From positions 38,599 to 102,598 of the forward strand of contig NZ_JASISZ010000019.1 in NCBI RefSeq assembly GCF_030063355.1: a stretch of 64,000 bases of DNA, written 5' to 3'. This DNA comes from Streptomyces sp. PH10-H1 (GTDB lineage Bacteria > Actinomycetota > Actinomycetes > Streptomycetales > Streptomycetaceae). Shown in pieces: positions 56,620 through 64,000 of this stretch (position 1 is its first letter; each line of letters begins with the position of its first letter). A program made the translations under genes and the position numbers. The notes beneath the pieces are model-generated. The model was not told the DNA's origin and did no database searches. It worked only from the letters and a program-made list of their open reading frames with translations.

Positions 56620-58026
56620 ATGTCGTCCGCCCGACCCCGCGACTGGCATCCCCTGAGCACCGAGGACCGCCACACGGACCCCACCCCCGGCTCCCCCGCC
56701 GACATCCGCACCGGCCGCAGATCGATGACCGACACCGCCGTCGAGATCCGCGCCCAGATCAACCGGCTCCGCGCCCTGTCCGACGGCACCGGCCTCAAAG
56801 GCGACTACGCCGACGCCCTCCAGGACGGCGCCGACCGCCTCCGCGACAAGCTCACCAAGGTCGCCGAGCGCTACGAGGCCGTCGCCGTCAAGGTCTCCGC
56901 CTGGGCGGATGCCGTCGAGGACGCCCAGCACCAAACGGTGGAAGCCCACCGTGCCGCCACCAGCGCCCACGACGTCATCACGCGCCTCGAAGCCCTCCCC
57001 GAAGCCGACCTCACCCCCACCCAAAAGAGCGACCTCGACCACGCCCGCGCCTCACTCGTCCGTGCCCAAGCCGCGTTCGACGGGACCGTCGGCGACTACG
57101 AGTCCGACGCCAGACGCCTCTCCGGCGCCATCGAGGACCTTCTCGACGACTCCCTCGAGGATTCTTGCTGGAGCTGGACCTCCAACCTCCTCGAACGCAA
57201 TGCCGCCTGGATCAATGAGGCTCTGGAAATCATCGGCTGGATCGCCACCGCCGTCGCCATCGCCGCCGTCCTGATCGCCTGCGCCCCTACGGCTCCTGCC
57301 TGGCTGGCTCTCGCCGCCACGTGGGCTCTCGCCGGAGCCGAAGCCGCCACGTACGGCACCGCCGTGATCCACACCGCCTTGGCCACCACCGGCAACGGCA
57401 CCTGGGCCGACGTCGGCCTCGACGTGATCGCCATCCTCACTCTCCGCATGGGCAAGGCGGCCGAACAGGGTGTCTCGGCGGGGGTGGACGCCACGCGGGT
57501 GGCTTCGCGCCAGGCAGCCAAGGACGCCGTAGCGGAGGCGAGGGCGGCGCAGGGCGAAGCCCGGCAGAAGATCGCGAGCGAGCTACGGAATCGGAGTATT
57601 CCGAAGCCACGACGGCAGTTCCTGGAGGGCCAGTTGAAGCAGATGAATAAGGAGGCGCGGGCTGTGGCCCGTTACCCGTCCCAGCACGTTCCGGAAGTAT
57701 CAAATTCCGAAATCTGGCGCGCAGGTGGTTCCCGCAGCACTGCCGTCGCCGAGAAAATGGGCGCACATGAGGCTGCCAAGCACTCCGAAAATTCAACCGT
57801 GCAGGCTGCGGCGCATCAGCTCAACCGTAGCGCTGTCAAAAACTCCGCCGCCTTCACGGTCGGCACGGTCGCCGATCTGGCGGACAAGGGAGCTGGCAGC
57901 AGCGATGTCTTTGAAGGAAAGCCGAGCCTGGCACCGTACAACGACGCCAAAGACTCCTTTCGGTTTCAATCCAGCTGGCTAGATCCAGATGTGGCGCCAC
58001 CAGTCACGGCAGGAGCAAGCAATTGA
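56620..58026 (+). CDS. Putative type VII-secreted effector
   Basis: A 468-residue protein. The N-terminus (ARPRDWHPL, then DPTPGSPADIRTG) matches the actinobacterial T7SS secretion-signal domain, followed by long helices to about residue 170. Two hydrophobic segments lie near 205-255 (IGWIATAVAIAAVLIACAPT, WLALAATWALAGAEAATYG). A charged region KAAEQGVSAGVDATRVASRQ leads to a variable C-terminus (EVSNSEIWRAGGSRSTAVAE to the end) whose codons are clearly more A/T-rich than the front. No nuclease or protease motif is evident. This is the layout of polymorphic toxins, with a pore-forming or unknown toxin part. Confidence 0.72.
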   Translation: MSSARPRDWHPLSTEDRHTDPTPGSPADIRTGRRSMTDTAVEIRAQINRLRALSDGTGLKGDYADALQDGADRLRDKLTKVAERYEAVAVKVSAWADAVEDAQHQTVEAHRAATSAHDVITRLEALPEADLTPTQKSDLDHARASLVRAQAAFDGTVGDYESDARRLSGAIEDLLDDSLEDSCWSWTSNLLERNAAWINEALEIIGWIATAVAIAAVLIACAPTAPAWLALAATWALAGAEAATYGTAVIHTALATTGNGTWADVGLDVIAILTLRMGKAAEQGVSAGVDATRVASRQAAKDAVAEARAAQGEARQKIASELRNRSIPKPRRQFLEGQLKQMNKEARAVARYPSQHVPEVSNSEIWRAGGSRSTAVAEKMGAHEAAKHSENSTVQAAAHQLNRSAVKNSAAFTVGTVADLADKGAGSSDVFEGKPSLAPYNDAKDSFRFQSSWLDPDVAPPVTAGASN

Positions 58027-58673
58027 GCTGGGTGGATATCTACTATCCGCTGGACCAATGGGTCGATATCACTCCGCGCCTCTCGTGGGTAGACACGGAA
58101 TGGGGTAGTCAGGCCACGTGGGCTCGGTCAACAGCCGACACAATGCTCGCGCTTCGCGGCCAACCACATCGCTGGCTAACAATCCGGCGCCTGGCGAAGG
58201 CACTCACACTCGCCTATGACGGATACTCCAAGCATCCGATTGGCGAACGAAGCTATCTGCTATTCGGTGCTCTGAACCGAGAGCCCTTCCATATCAGCGT
58301 CGCCTACGCTCCCGCCGAAGGCGCCCGTATGGCGGCCCTTCGCCGTCTCACCCGTTCCGATGACCCCGAGTTGATGCGTCCGCCCCAGGTGGATGAATTC
58401 CACGCGGGCCATCTCGGGCCCGGGTTACGCGCCCTGGGTCACGTCGTTCTCGACGACAACGCCATCGTGGCCAACCTCTGGTACGCGTTCCGCGATGAGA
58501 CCCACCAGGTCGACGTCGTCGTCTTCGCGTCGACCGGCGACCTCGTGCGGCTGAACCACATCACGCCCGACATCGATGCCCTGGTGCACGGCATCAAAGT
58601 GCGGGCGGATGACGAGGAGGGGTGGTGGGCCGGAGTGGCCGATGACATTCCGGCCGGTGCGGCGGACGACTGA
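58023..58673 (+). CDS. Putative immunity protein of the T7SS-like effector
   Basis: A 216-residue protein starting at TTG 58023, overlapping the effector stop as TTGA. It has no signal peptide or helix through the membrane and reads SWVDIYYPLDQWVDITPRLS, then LLFGALNREPFHISVAYAPA and HVVLDDNAIVANLWYAFRDE. The first 100 codons are A/T-richer than the genome, as in the effector tail. Tight coupling to the effector and a soluble fold suggest it neutralises the toxin in the producing cell. I recognise no named immunity family. Confidence 0.65.
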   Translation: MSWVDIYYPLDQWVDITPRLSWVDTEWGSQATWARSTADTMLALRGQPHRWLTIRRLAKALTLAYDGYSKHPIGERSYLLFGALNREPFHISVAYAPAEGARMAALRRLTRSDDPELMRPPQVDEFHAGHLGPGLRALGHVVLDDNAIVANLWYAFRDETHQVDVVVFASTGDLVRLNHITPDIDALVHGIKVRADDEEGWWAGVADDIPAGAADD

Positions 58674-58709
58674 CGCATAACGACGACTGACGCGTAACGC
58701 GGGTAACGC

Positions 58710-58741
58710 GGGTGGCTGTTCCCCCGGGGGAACAGCCACCC
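58710..58741. terminator. Perfect palindrome between the effector cassette and gntP
   Basis: A 32-bp perfect palindrome without loop; each half is GGGTGGCTGTTCCCCC or its complement. It ends 5 bases before the gntP stop and should terminate both convergent units. Confidence 0.85.
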
Positions 58742-58745
58742 ATCA

Positions 58746-60230
58746 CTAGATGACCAGACTGAGCGTCGCGGCGACCACGAAGCCCGTGACCGACAGGACG
58801 GATTCGAGGACGGTCCAGGACTTGAGGGTGTCGCGTTCGGAGATGCCGAAGTACTTGGAGACCATCCAGAAGCCGCCGTCGTTCACGTGGGAGGCGAAGA
58901 TGGAGCCGGCGGAGATCACCATGATGACCAGGGCGAGGTGGGCCTGGGAGAAGTCGCCGGCGGAGAGCATGGGGGCGACGATTCCGGCGGTGGTGACGAT
59001 GGCGACGGTGGCGGAGCCCTGGGCCACGCGGAGGACCACCGAGATCAGCCAGGCCAGGACGATGATCGGCAGGCCGGCGCTGTCGAAGGCGTCGGCGAGC
59101 GCCTGAGCGACCCCGCTGCCCTTGAGGACGGCGCCGAAGACGCCGCCCGCGCCGACGACCAGCAGGATGTTGCCGACCGGCTTGAGCGAGGCCGTGGAGA
59201 CGGTTTCCAGGGACTTGCGGGACCAGCCGCGGCGGATGCCGAGCAGGTAGTAGGCGAGGAAGAGCGCGATCATCAGGGCCACGAAGGGGTGGCCGAAGAA
59301 CTCGATGACGGAGCGGCCGGTGCTCGGGTCCAGGGCGACGGAGGAGAACGTCGCGCAGAGGATGAGGACCAGCGGGGTGCCGATGATGGCGAGGACGGTG
59401 CCGAGCGAGACGGGTGTCTCGACGGGGGTGACGCCCGCGGCATGCTGCTCGGCGGCGACGGCGGCCCTGGCCTCGTCGGCGGCCTCGACCATGTCCTGCG
59501 GGACGGGGACGAAGATGCGTTTGCCGATCCAGGCGGCGTAGACCCAGGCGGCGATGACGGACGGGAGGCCGACGGCGGCGCCCATCAGGATGACCCAGCC
59601 GAGCTGGACGTGCAGCAGTCCCGCGGCGGCGACCGGGCCCGGGTGCGGGGGCAGGAAGGCGTGGGTCATGGAGAGGCCGGCGAGCAGCGGCATCGAGTAG
59701 AGGACGACCGACTTGCCGCCGCGCTTGGCGGCGGCGTAGACGATCGGCGCGAGGACGAAGATGCCGACGTCGAAGAAGACCGGGATGCCGAAGATGAGGC
59801 CGGTGAGTCCCATGGCGAGCGGGGCGCGCTTCTCGCCGAAGGCGCCGAGCAGGCGGGCGGAGAGGGCCTCGGCGCCACCGGATATCTCGAGGATCGCGCC
59901 GAGCATCGTGCCGAGCGCGATGATGATCGCGATGTGGCCGAGGGTGCCGCCCATGCCGGTCTCGATGAGCGACGTGGCGCTGGACTTCTGGACCGTGCCG
60001 AAGAGTTCGGTGACGGAGAGCCCCGCGGCGAGGCCGACGGCTATGGAGACGCCGAGCAGCGCGACGAACGGCTGCACCCGCGCTTTGATGATGAGGACGA
60101 GCAGCAGGCCGATGCCGAGGGCCGCGACGGTCAGCAGTCCCGGGGTGCCGGGAATCAGCACGAGGAGGCCGCCGGTGTGCGGCGTGGGCGGTGGGGCGTC
60201 GGCCGCGAGCGAGGAGAGCGTTGAGAACAC
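58746..60230 (-). CDS. GntP-family permease
   Basis: A 494-residue membrane protein with about 12-14 helices. Family motifs include MGGTLGHIAIIIALGTMLGA, FGIPVFFDVGIFVLAPIVYA, LPPHPGPVAAAGLLHVQLGW and the C-terminal VAQGSATVAIVTTAGIVAPM. GntP proteins import gluconate and related acids; DsdX, the E. coli D-serine permease, belongs to the same family. With the RidA and dehydratase genes nearby, D-serine or another D-amino acid is a likely substrate, but gluconate or 2-keto-gluconate cannot be excluded. GTG at 60228-60230 follows GGAG. Confidence 0.9.
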   Translation of the reverse strand: MFSTLSSLAADAPPPTPHTGGLLVLIPGTPGLLTVAALGIGLLLVLIIKARVQPFVALLGVSIAVGLAAGLSVTELFGTVQKSSATSLIETGMGGTLGHIAIIIALGTMLGAILEISGGAEALSARLLGAFGEKRAPLAMGLTGLIFGIPVFFDVGIFVLAPIVYAAAKRGGKSVVLYSMPLLAGLSMTHAFLPPHPGPVAAAGLLHVQLGWVILMGAAVGLPSVIAAWVYAAWIGKRIFVPVPQDMVEAADEARAAVAAEQHAAGVTPVETPVSLGTVLAIIGTPLVLILCATFSSVALDPSTGRSVIEFFGHPFVALMIALFLAYYLLGIRRGWSRKSLETVSTASLKPVGNILLVVGAGGVFGAVLKGSGVAQALADAFDSAGLPIIVLAWLISVVLRVAQGSATVAIVTTAGIVAPMLSAGDFSQAHLALVIMVISAGSIFASHVNDGGFWMVSKYFGISERDTLKSWTVLESVLSVTGFVVAATLSLVI

Positions 60231-60348
60231 GTGGGGACTCCGTATTCGGGATCTGGGCGTGGGGGACCGCGGCACGGCGCCCGTGGTGCGGGCGCCGCGC
60301 CGTGCGGCGGCGGAAGAGGAGGTGTGGTGCGGTGGGGCAAGGAGATCG

Positions 60349-60774
60349 TCAGCCGAGGACGGCCAGTGCGTCGATCTCGATGAGCAGGCCGGCGGGGAGG
60401 CCTACGTAGACGGTGGTGCGGGCCGACGGGGCTTCCTTGAGGCCGGCGAAGTACTCGTTGTAGAGCGTGTTGAACTCGGCGAAGTGCGCGGTGTCGGTGA
60501 GGTAGACGCGGGTCATGATGACGTCCTCCCAGGAGGAGCCGCCCTCTTCGAGGATCGCCTTGACGTTGTCGAACGTCTGGAGGGTCTGGTCGCGGAGTGC
60601 CGGTCCCGCGGGGGTGGGAGCCTGGCCGTCGACGGCGGGCAGGAAGCCGACCTGGCCGGCGACCTGGAGGAGGTTGCCCTTGCGCACGCCGTGCGAGAAC
60701 TTGGCCGGCGGGGTGGTGTGGGTCGCCGGGGTGATCGCGGTCTTCTGGAGGTTGTCCGGGAGGTGGTCGCTCAT
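60349..60774 (-). CDS. RidA-family reactive-intermediate deaminase
   Basis: A 141-residue RidA/YjgF protein: VRKGNLLQVAGQVGFLPAVD, TLQTFDNVKAILEEGGSSWE, VIMTRVYLTDTAHFAEFNTL and the substrate-binding arginine in SARTTVYVGLPAGLLIEIDA. RidA hydrolyses 2-aminoacrylate and other enamines released by PLP-dependent dehydratases. A D-serine-dehydratase-like gene lies in the same cluster, which gives a direct reason for its presence. Its ATG overlaps the iclR stop by 4 bp. Confidence 0.93.
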   Translation of the reverse strand: MSDHLPDNLQKTAITPATHTTPPAKFSHGVRKGNLLQVAGQVGFLPAVDGQAPTPAGPALRDQTLQTFDNVKAILEEGGSSWEDVIMTRVYLTDTAHFAEFNTLYNEYFAGLKEAPSARTTVYVGLPAGLLIEIDALAVLG

Positions 60775-61532
60775 GGGGTGTCCTTCGAAACGGTGTTTCC
60801 TGAGTACTCCCGGCTGATGGCCTCCGCGGTACGGAGGATCAGCGGGCGCAGTTTGAGCAGTTCGCCGGCGGTGACGACGACGTTCGGCGCGGAGACGGAC
60901 ATCGCCGCGGCGGTCCTGCCGTCCGCGCCCCTGATGGGGGCGCCGACGCAGTTGATGGATTCCTCGTGGCCGCCGAGGTCGGTGGCCCAGCCCTGGTCGC
61001 GGACCCGCAGCAGCTCGGTGAGGAAGGCGGCGGCGTCGGGTGTCGACTTCGCCGTGTACTTGGGGTATTCGAGGCGCTCGGCGATAGAGCGGCGTTCGGC
61101 CTCGGGGAGGTCCGCGAGGAGCAGTTTGGCGACGGCGGCGACGGTGATCGCGACAGGCTTGCCGATCCGCGAGTACATCCGTACCGGGTAGCGGCTCTCG
61201 ACCTTGTCGATGTAGACGACCTCACCCTCCTCGTAGACGGCGAGGTGGATGGTGTGGCCGATCCGCTCGTTGAGCGCGACAAGGTGCGGGTGGGCGATCT
61301 CCCGTACGTCCAGGGTCTCCATGGCCTGCTGCGCGAGGGCGAAGAGCCGGGCGCCGAGCCGGTAGCGCTGGTCCTCCTGGCGGTAGACCATGCCGTGTTC
61401 GTGGAGGGTGCGCAGCAGCCGGAGTGCGGTGGACTTGTGGACGTCGAGGCGGGTGGCGACCTGTTCGAGGTTGGCCGGGCCCTCCGCGAGCAGCGGCAGG
61501 ATGCGCAGTGCGCGGTCGACTGTTTGGCTCAT
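60771..61532 (-). CDS. IclR-family transcription regulator
   Basis: A 253-residue regulator. The winged helix is at residues 1-65 (MSQTVDRALRILPLLAEGPA, NLEQVATRLDVHKSTALRLL), and the effector domain spans 75-250 (LVALNERIGHTIHLAVYEEG, GKPVAITVAAVAKLLLADLP, SINCVGAPIRGADGRTAAAM). It lies between the kinase and ridA genes with 4-bp overlaps on both sides, so it is co-transcribed with them and likely controls the cluster through 62658-62684. The effector is presumably a substrate or intermediate of this pathway. Confidence 0.93.
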   Translation of the reverse strand: MSQTVDRALRILPLLAEGPANLEQVATRLDVHKSTALRLLRTLHEHGMVYRQEDQRYRLGARLFALAQQAMETLDVREIAHPHLVALNERIGHTIHLAVYEEGEVVYIDKVESRYPVRMYSRIGKPVAITVAAVAKLLLADLPEAERRSIAERLEYPKYTAKSTPDAAAFLTELLRVRDQGWATDLGGHEESINCVGAPIRGADGRTAAAMSVSAPNVVVTAGELLKLRPLILRTAEAISREYSGNTVSKDTP

Positions 61533-62539
61533 GTGTCCTTCTCCGTCCAGGTACCCGTCCATCCGGGGCCCAGCCGCAGTGTCTCCCACGCGTCCGCGTC
61601 GAGGGCGACGAGGGCGTCGGCGTGGGCGCGTGCCGGCGGTGCGCCGAGGTCGCCGGGGACGGTGAGGGTGGCGGCGGCCATGACGTGCCCGTGCCGGAGC
61701 CGGTCGGCGAGGGGCAGGCCGCGGAGGGTGGCGGAGAGGAAGCCGGCGGCGAAGGCGTCTCCCGCTCCGACGGGTTCGACGACGTCGACCCGGAGGGCGG
61801 GGACGAAGGCCGCGGTGTCGCCCGTGAAGGCGGTGGCTCCCGCGCTGCCCTGCTTGACGACGAGGACGGCGGGTTCGGGGAGCGCGGCGCGGACGGCGGC
61901 GGCGTCGGGCAGCCCCCAGGCGTCCTGGGCCTCGTCCTCGCCGACGAAGACGATGTCGCAGCCGCGGGCCAGCTCGGCGAGCAGCCAGGGGTCGTCGCCG
62001 GTGGCCCACAGGACCGGGCGGAAGTTCACGTCGTAGGAGACGAGGGGCCGGCCCGGCTCGCGGCCGACGAGGGTGCGCATCAGGGCGCGGCAGTCGGGGG
62101 ACAGCGCGGCGGTGATGCCGGACAGGTGCAGGACGCGTCCCGACCAGACGTCGCGGCGGTGGACGTTCTCCGGGGACATGGCGGCGGCCGCGGAGCCGGC
62201 GCGGTAGTAGAGCACGGCGGTACGGTCCGCCAGCTGCTCCTTGAAGTAGATGCCGGTGGGGCGGACGGCGTCGCGCTGGACGGCGGTGACGTCCACGCCG
62301 GTCGCGGCGACGGCGCCGACGAGGTGGTCGCCGAAGCCGTCGGCGCCGACCCGGCTGATCCAGCGCGCGGTGTGGCCGGAGCGGGCGAGGGCGCAGGCGA
62401 CATTGGACTCGGCGCCGCCGATGCCGCGGTGGAAGGCGGGTACGTCGGCGAGGCGGCCGGGCCGCGAGGGCAGGAAGGTGACCATGGATTCGCCGAGGCA
62501 CGCTACGTCGAACTGCGGCTCGCTCGGTGATGCGGTCAC
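61529..62539 (-). CDS. PfkB-family sugar kinase (2-keto-3-deoxygluconate kinase-like)
   Basis: A 336-residue ribokinase-fold kinase. FDVACLGESMVTFLPSRPGR is the N-terminal substrate strand; the GGAESNVACALARSG signature follows; the C-terminal EPVGAGDAFAAGFL carries the catalytic aspartate and anion hole. The VSYDVNFRPVLW block is typical of KdgK-type enzymes that phosphorylate 2-keto-3-deoxygluconate. It heads the kinase-iclR-ridA unit, divergent from the dehydratase. Its place in a D-amino-acid cluster is not explained by KDG chemistry, so the true substrate is open. Confidence 0.88.
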   Translation of the reverse strand: MTASPSEPQFDVACLGESMVTFLPSRPGRLADVPAFHRGIGGAESNVACALARSGHTARWISRVGADGFGDHLVGAVAATGVDVTAVQRDAVRPTGIYFKEQLADRTAVLYYRAGSAAAAMSPENVHRRDVWSGRVLHLSGITAALSPDCRALMRTLVGREPGRPLVSYDVNFRPVLWATGDDPWLLAELARGCDIVFVGEDEAQDAWGLPDAAAVRAALPEPAVLVVKQGSAGATAFTGDTAAFVPALRVDVVEPVGAGDAFAAGFLSATLRGLPLADRLRHGHVMAAATLTVPGDLGAPPARAHADALVALDADAWETLRLGPGWTGTWTEKDT

Positions 62540-62657
62540 GGTCGCTCTCGCTCCTGTAGGTCTGGTGTTCCTGATCCGGTGTTCCTGATCCGGCGTGCCT
62601 GATAGGACACCGTTGACCCGGTGCTTGCCGGGATGTTAGACAACTCGAAGCAAGACA

Positions 62658-62684
62658 TGCAATGAGCGTTGCATATGCTGCAAC
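62658..62684. promoter_or_regulatory. Operator candidate between kinase and dehydratase genes
   Basis: TGCAA at 62658-62662 and TTGCA at 62669-62673 form one inverted repeat; GTTGCATATGCTGCAAC at 62668-62684 forms a second that overlaps it. They sit in an A/T-richer gap between divergent genes. The co-encoded IclR-type regulator is the obvious candidate ligand. Confidence 0.6.
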
Positions 62685-62719
62685 GATGGATTTCGCGAAG
62701 TGATTCTCCAGGAGGTTCC

Positions 62720-63997
62720 ATGGACGTTGCGAGGACGACCGAGCGGCTGCACGAGGAGCGGGTCGGCCACCGCTTCAAGGGGCTGCCGCCGGATGCGGCG
62801 GAGCTGACCGTCGGCGAGCTGGCGGCGGAACGCCGGTCGCTCTTCGACGGCGGCTTCACCACCCCGGTGCTCGCCCTGTCCGCCGAGGCCCTGGAGCACA
62901 ACCTCGCGCTCATGGAGCGCTACTCCGAGAAGTACGGACTCGCCTTCGCCCCGCACGGCAAGACGTCCATGGCGCCGCAGCTCTTCGCCCGCCAACTCGC
63001 GTGCGGCGCCTGGGGCATCACGGCCGCTGTCCCCACACAGGTCCGCGTGTACCGCGCCTTCGGCGTTCAACGCATCTTCCTCGCGAACGAGTTGGTCGAC
63101 GCCGCCGCGCTGCGCTGGCTCGCGGGCGAACTGGCCGCCGACCCGGACTTCCGCTTCGCCTGTTACGTCGACTCCGTGCGCGGCGTGGAACTGATGGACG
63201 CGGCACTCGCGGACGCCACGCGAGCCGTCGATGTCGTCGTCGAGCTGGGCGAGGAGGGCGGACGTACGGGCGTGCGCGGCGCGGCCGCCGCCACGGAGGT
63301 CGCCGACGCGGTCGCCGCCGCCCGGCACCTGCGGCTCGTCGGCGTCGCCGGCTATGAGGGCGAGATCCCCGTCAAGACCCCGGACACCGTCCGCGACTGG
63401 CTCAGCCGTCTCGTCGCCCTCGCTCGGGACTTCGACGCCGCCGGGCTCTTCGCGGACGCCGACGAGATCATCCTCAGCGCGGGCGGCAGCGGCTGGTTCG
63501 ACACGGTCGCCGAGGTCTTCCAGCCGCTCACGGCCACCAGCTTCTCGAAGCCGCTGCTCAAACTGCTGCGTTCCGGCGCCTACATCACCCATGACGACGG
63601 CCACTACCGCGAGATCACCCCCTTCCACGACCGCATCCCCCAGGAGGGCGCCCTCGAGCCCGCCTTCCGCCTCTGGGCCCAGGTCATCTCCAAGCCGGAA
63701 GCCGATCTCGCCTTCCTCAACGCCGGCAAGCGGGACGCCCCTTACGATCTCGGTCTGCCGGAACCCCACGTCGTGCGCGGCACGGACGGATCGCTGCGGC
63801 CGGCCACCGGGCTGACGGTGTCGGCCCTCTCCGACCAGCACACCTTCATCGCCATCGCTCCCGGAACCGGGCTGGAGGTCGGGGAGTGGGTCGGCCTCGG
63901 CCTCTCCCACCCCTGCACCACCTTCGACAAGTGGCAGCTCATCCCGCTCGTCGCGGCGGACGGCACGGTCACGGACTACATCCGCACCTTCTTCTGA
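62720..63997 (+). CDS. Fold-type III PLP D-amino-acid dehydratase/deaminase (D-serine dehydratase-like)
   Basis: A 425-residue alanine-racemase-fold enzyme. The PLP lysine lies in FAPHGKTSMAPQLFARQ. GGSGWFDTV is a phosphate-binding turn, and near the C-terminus SDQHTFIAI and LGLSHPCTTFDKWQ supply the His and Cys that bind zinc in eukaryotic-type D-serine dehydratase. The expected reaction is D-serine or D-threonine to the 2-oxo acid and ammonia, via an enamine that RidA would remove. ATG 62720 follows AGGAGG. It is divergent from the kinase gene; related annotations call it amino acid deaminase. Confidence 0.9.
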   Translation: MDVARTTERLHEERVGHRFKGLPPDAAELTVGELAAERRSLFDGGFTTPVLALSAEALEHNLALMERYSEKYGLAFAPHGKTSMAPQLFARQLACGAWGITAAVPTQVRVYRAFGVQRIFLANELVDAAALRWLAGELAADPDFRFACYVDSVRGVELMDAALADATRAVDVVVELGEEGGRTGVRGAAAATEVADAVAAARHLRLVGVAGYEGEIPVKTPDTVRDWLSRLVALARDFDAAGLFADADEIILSAGGSGWFDTVAEVFQPLTATSFSKPLLKLLRSGAYITHDDGHYREITPFHDRIPQEGALEPAFRLWAQVISKPEADLAFLNAGKRDAPYDLGLPEPHVVRGTDGSLRPATGLTVSALSDQHTFIAIAPGTGLEVGEWVGLGLSHPCTTFDKWQLIPLVAADGTVTDYIRTFF

Positions 63998-64000
63998 CCC

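Overview
This window is chromosomal DNA from a high-GC actinomycete, almost certainly a Streptomyces. The evidence is the very GC-rich third codon positions, frequent GTG starts, a WhiB-family iron-sulphur regulator, a class II fructose-1,6-bisphosphatase, polyphosphate glucokinase, a SpoIIE-type phosphatase fused to an anti-sigma-like kinase domain, an actinobacterial Tad/Flp pilus cluster, a GH18 chitinase behind a DasR-type operator and long GC-rich hairpin terminators. From ychF to fumC the gene order is the one I remember for Streptomyces chromosomes (recollection, not a lookup).

Layout. Bases 1-6500 are accessory: the end of an anti-sigma-like ATPase, a truncated Nudix gene, a fused HTH/HsdM/HsdS-like methylase with a small membrane partner, and three type II toxin-antitoxin modules (YefM/YoeB, RHH/PIN, Phd/RelE). 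An 18-bp copy of the 3' end of ychF at 4706-4723 matches the true end at 6485-6502, so the last two modules sit between what look like attachment-site halves. Bases 6485-28100 are core genes: ychF, ppgK, ispH, an APC permease, xseAB, glpX, a whiB-like gene, two unrelated fumarases, SGNH hydrolase, methyltransferase, SpoIIE phosphatase and catalase. A DUF1707 gene in this stretch carries an in-frame stop.

Bases 28300-33500 hold a PadR-controlled ABC exporter, then a collapsed oxyR/ahpC/ahpD peroxide-defence locus: both divergent genes have lost their 5' ends and ahpD reads out of frame through its CxxC site, while the catalase gene 5 kb away is intact. Bases 33500-41150 carry an AI-2E-type exporter, a lytic transglycosylase with a possible riboswitch leader, PhoH, UppS, an aldo/keto reductase, a prepilin peptidase and a DUF192 protein.

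Bases 41570-51017 are a minus-strand Tad/Flp pilus cluster: zinc-ribbon/poly-Q protein, CpaB, a CpaE-TadE fusion, TadE, a 14-codon bridging ORF, TadA, TadB, TadC, Flp pilin, TadG-like protein, lipoprotein and an OmpA-domain protein. The peptidase at 39925-40650 is the likely pilin processor. Then follow a chitinase, a YfhO membrane protein, a type VII secretion effector/immunity-like cassette (55706-58673), and a cluster (58746-63997) of GntP permease, RidA, IclR regulator, PfkB kinase and a fold-III PLP D-amino-acid dehydratase. The last cluster makes most sense as D-serine or related D-amino-acid use.
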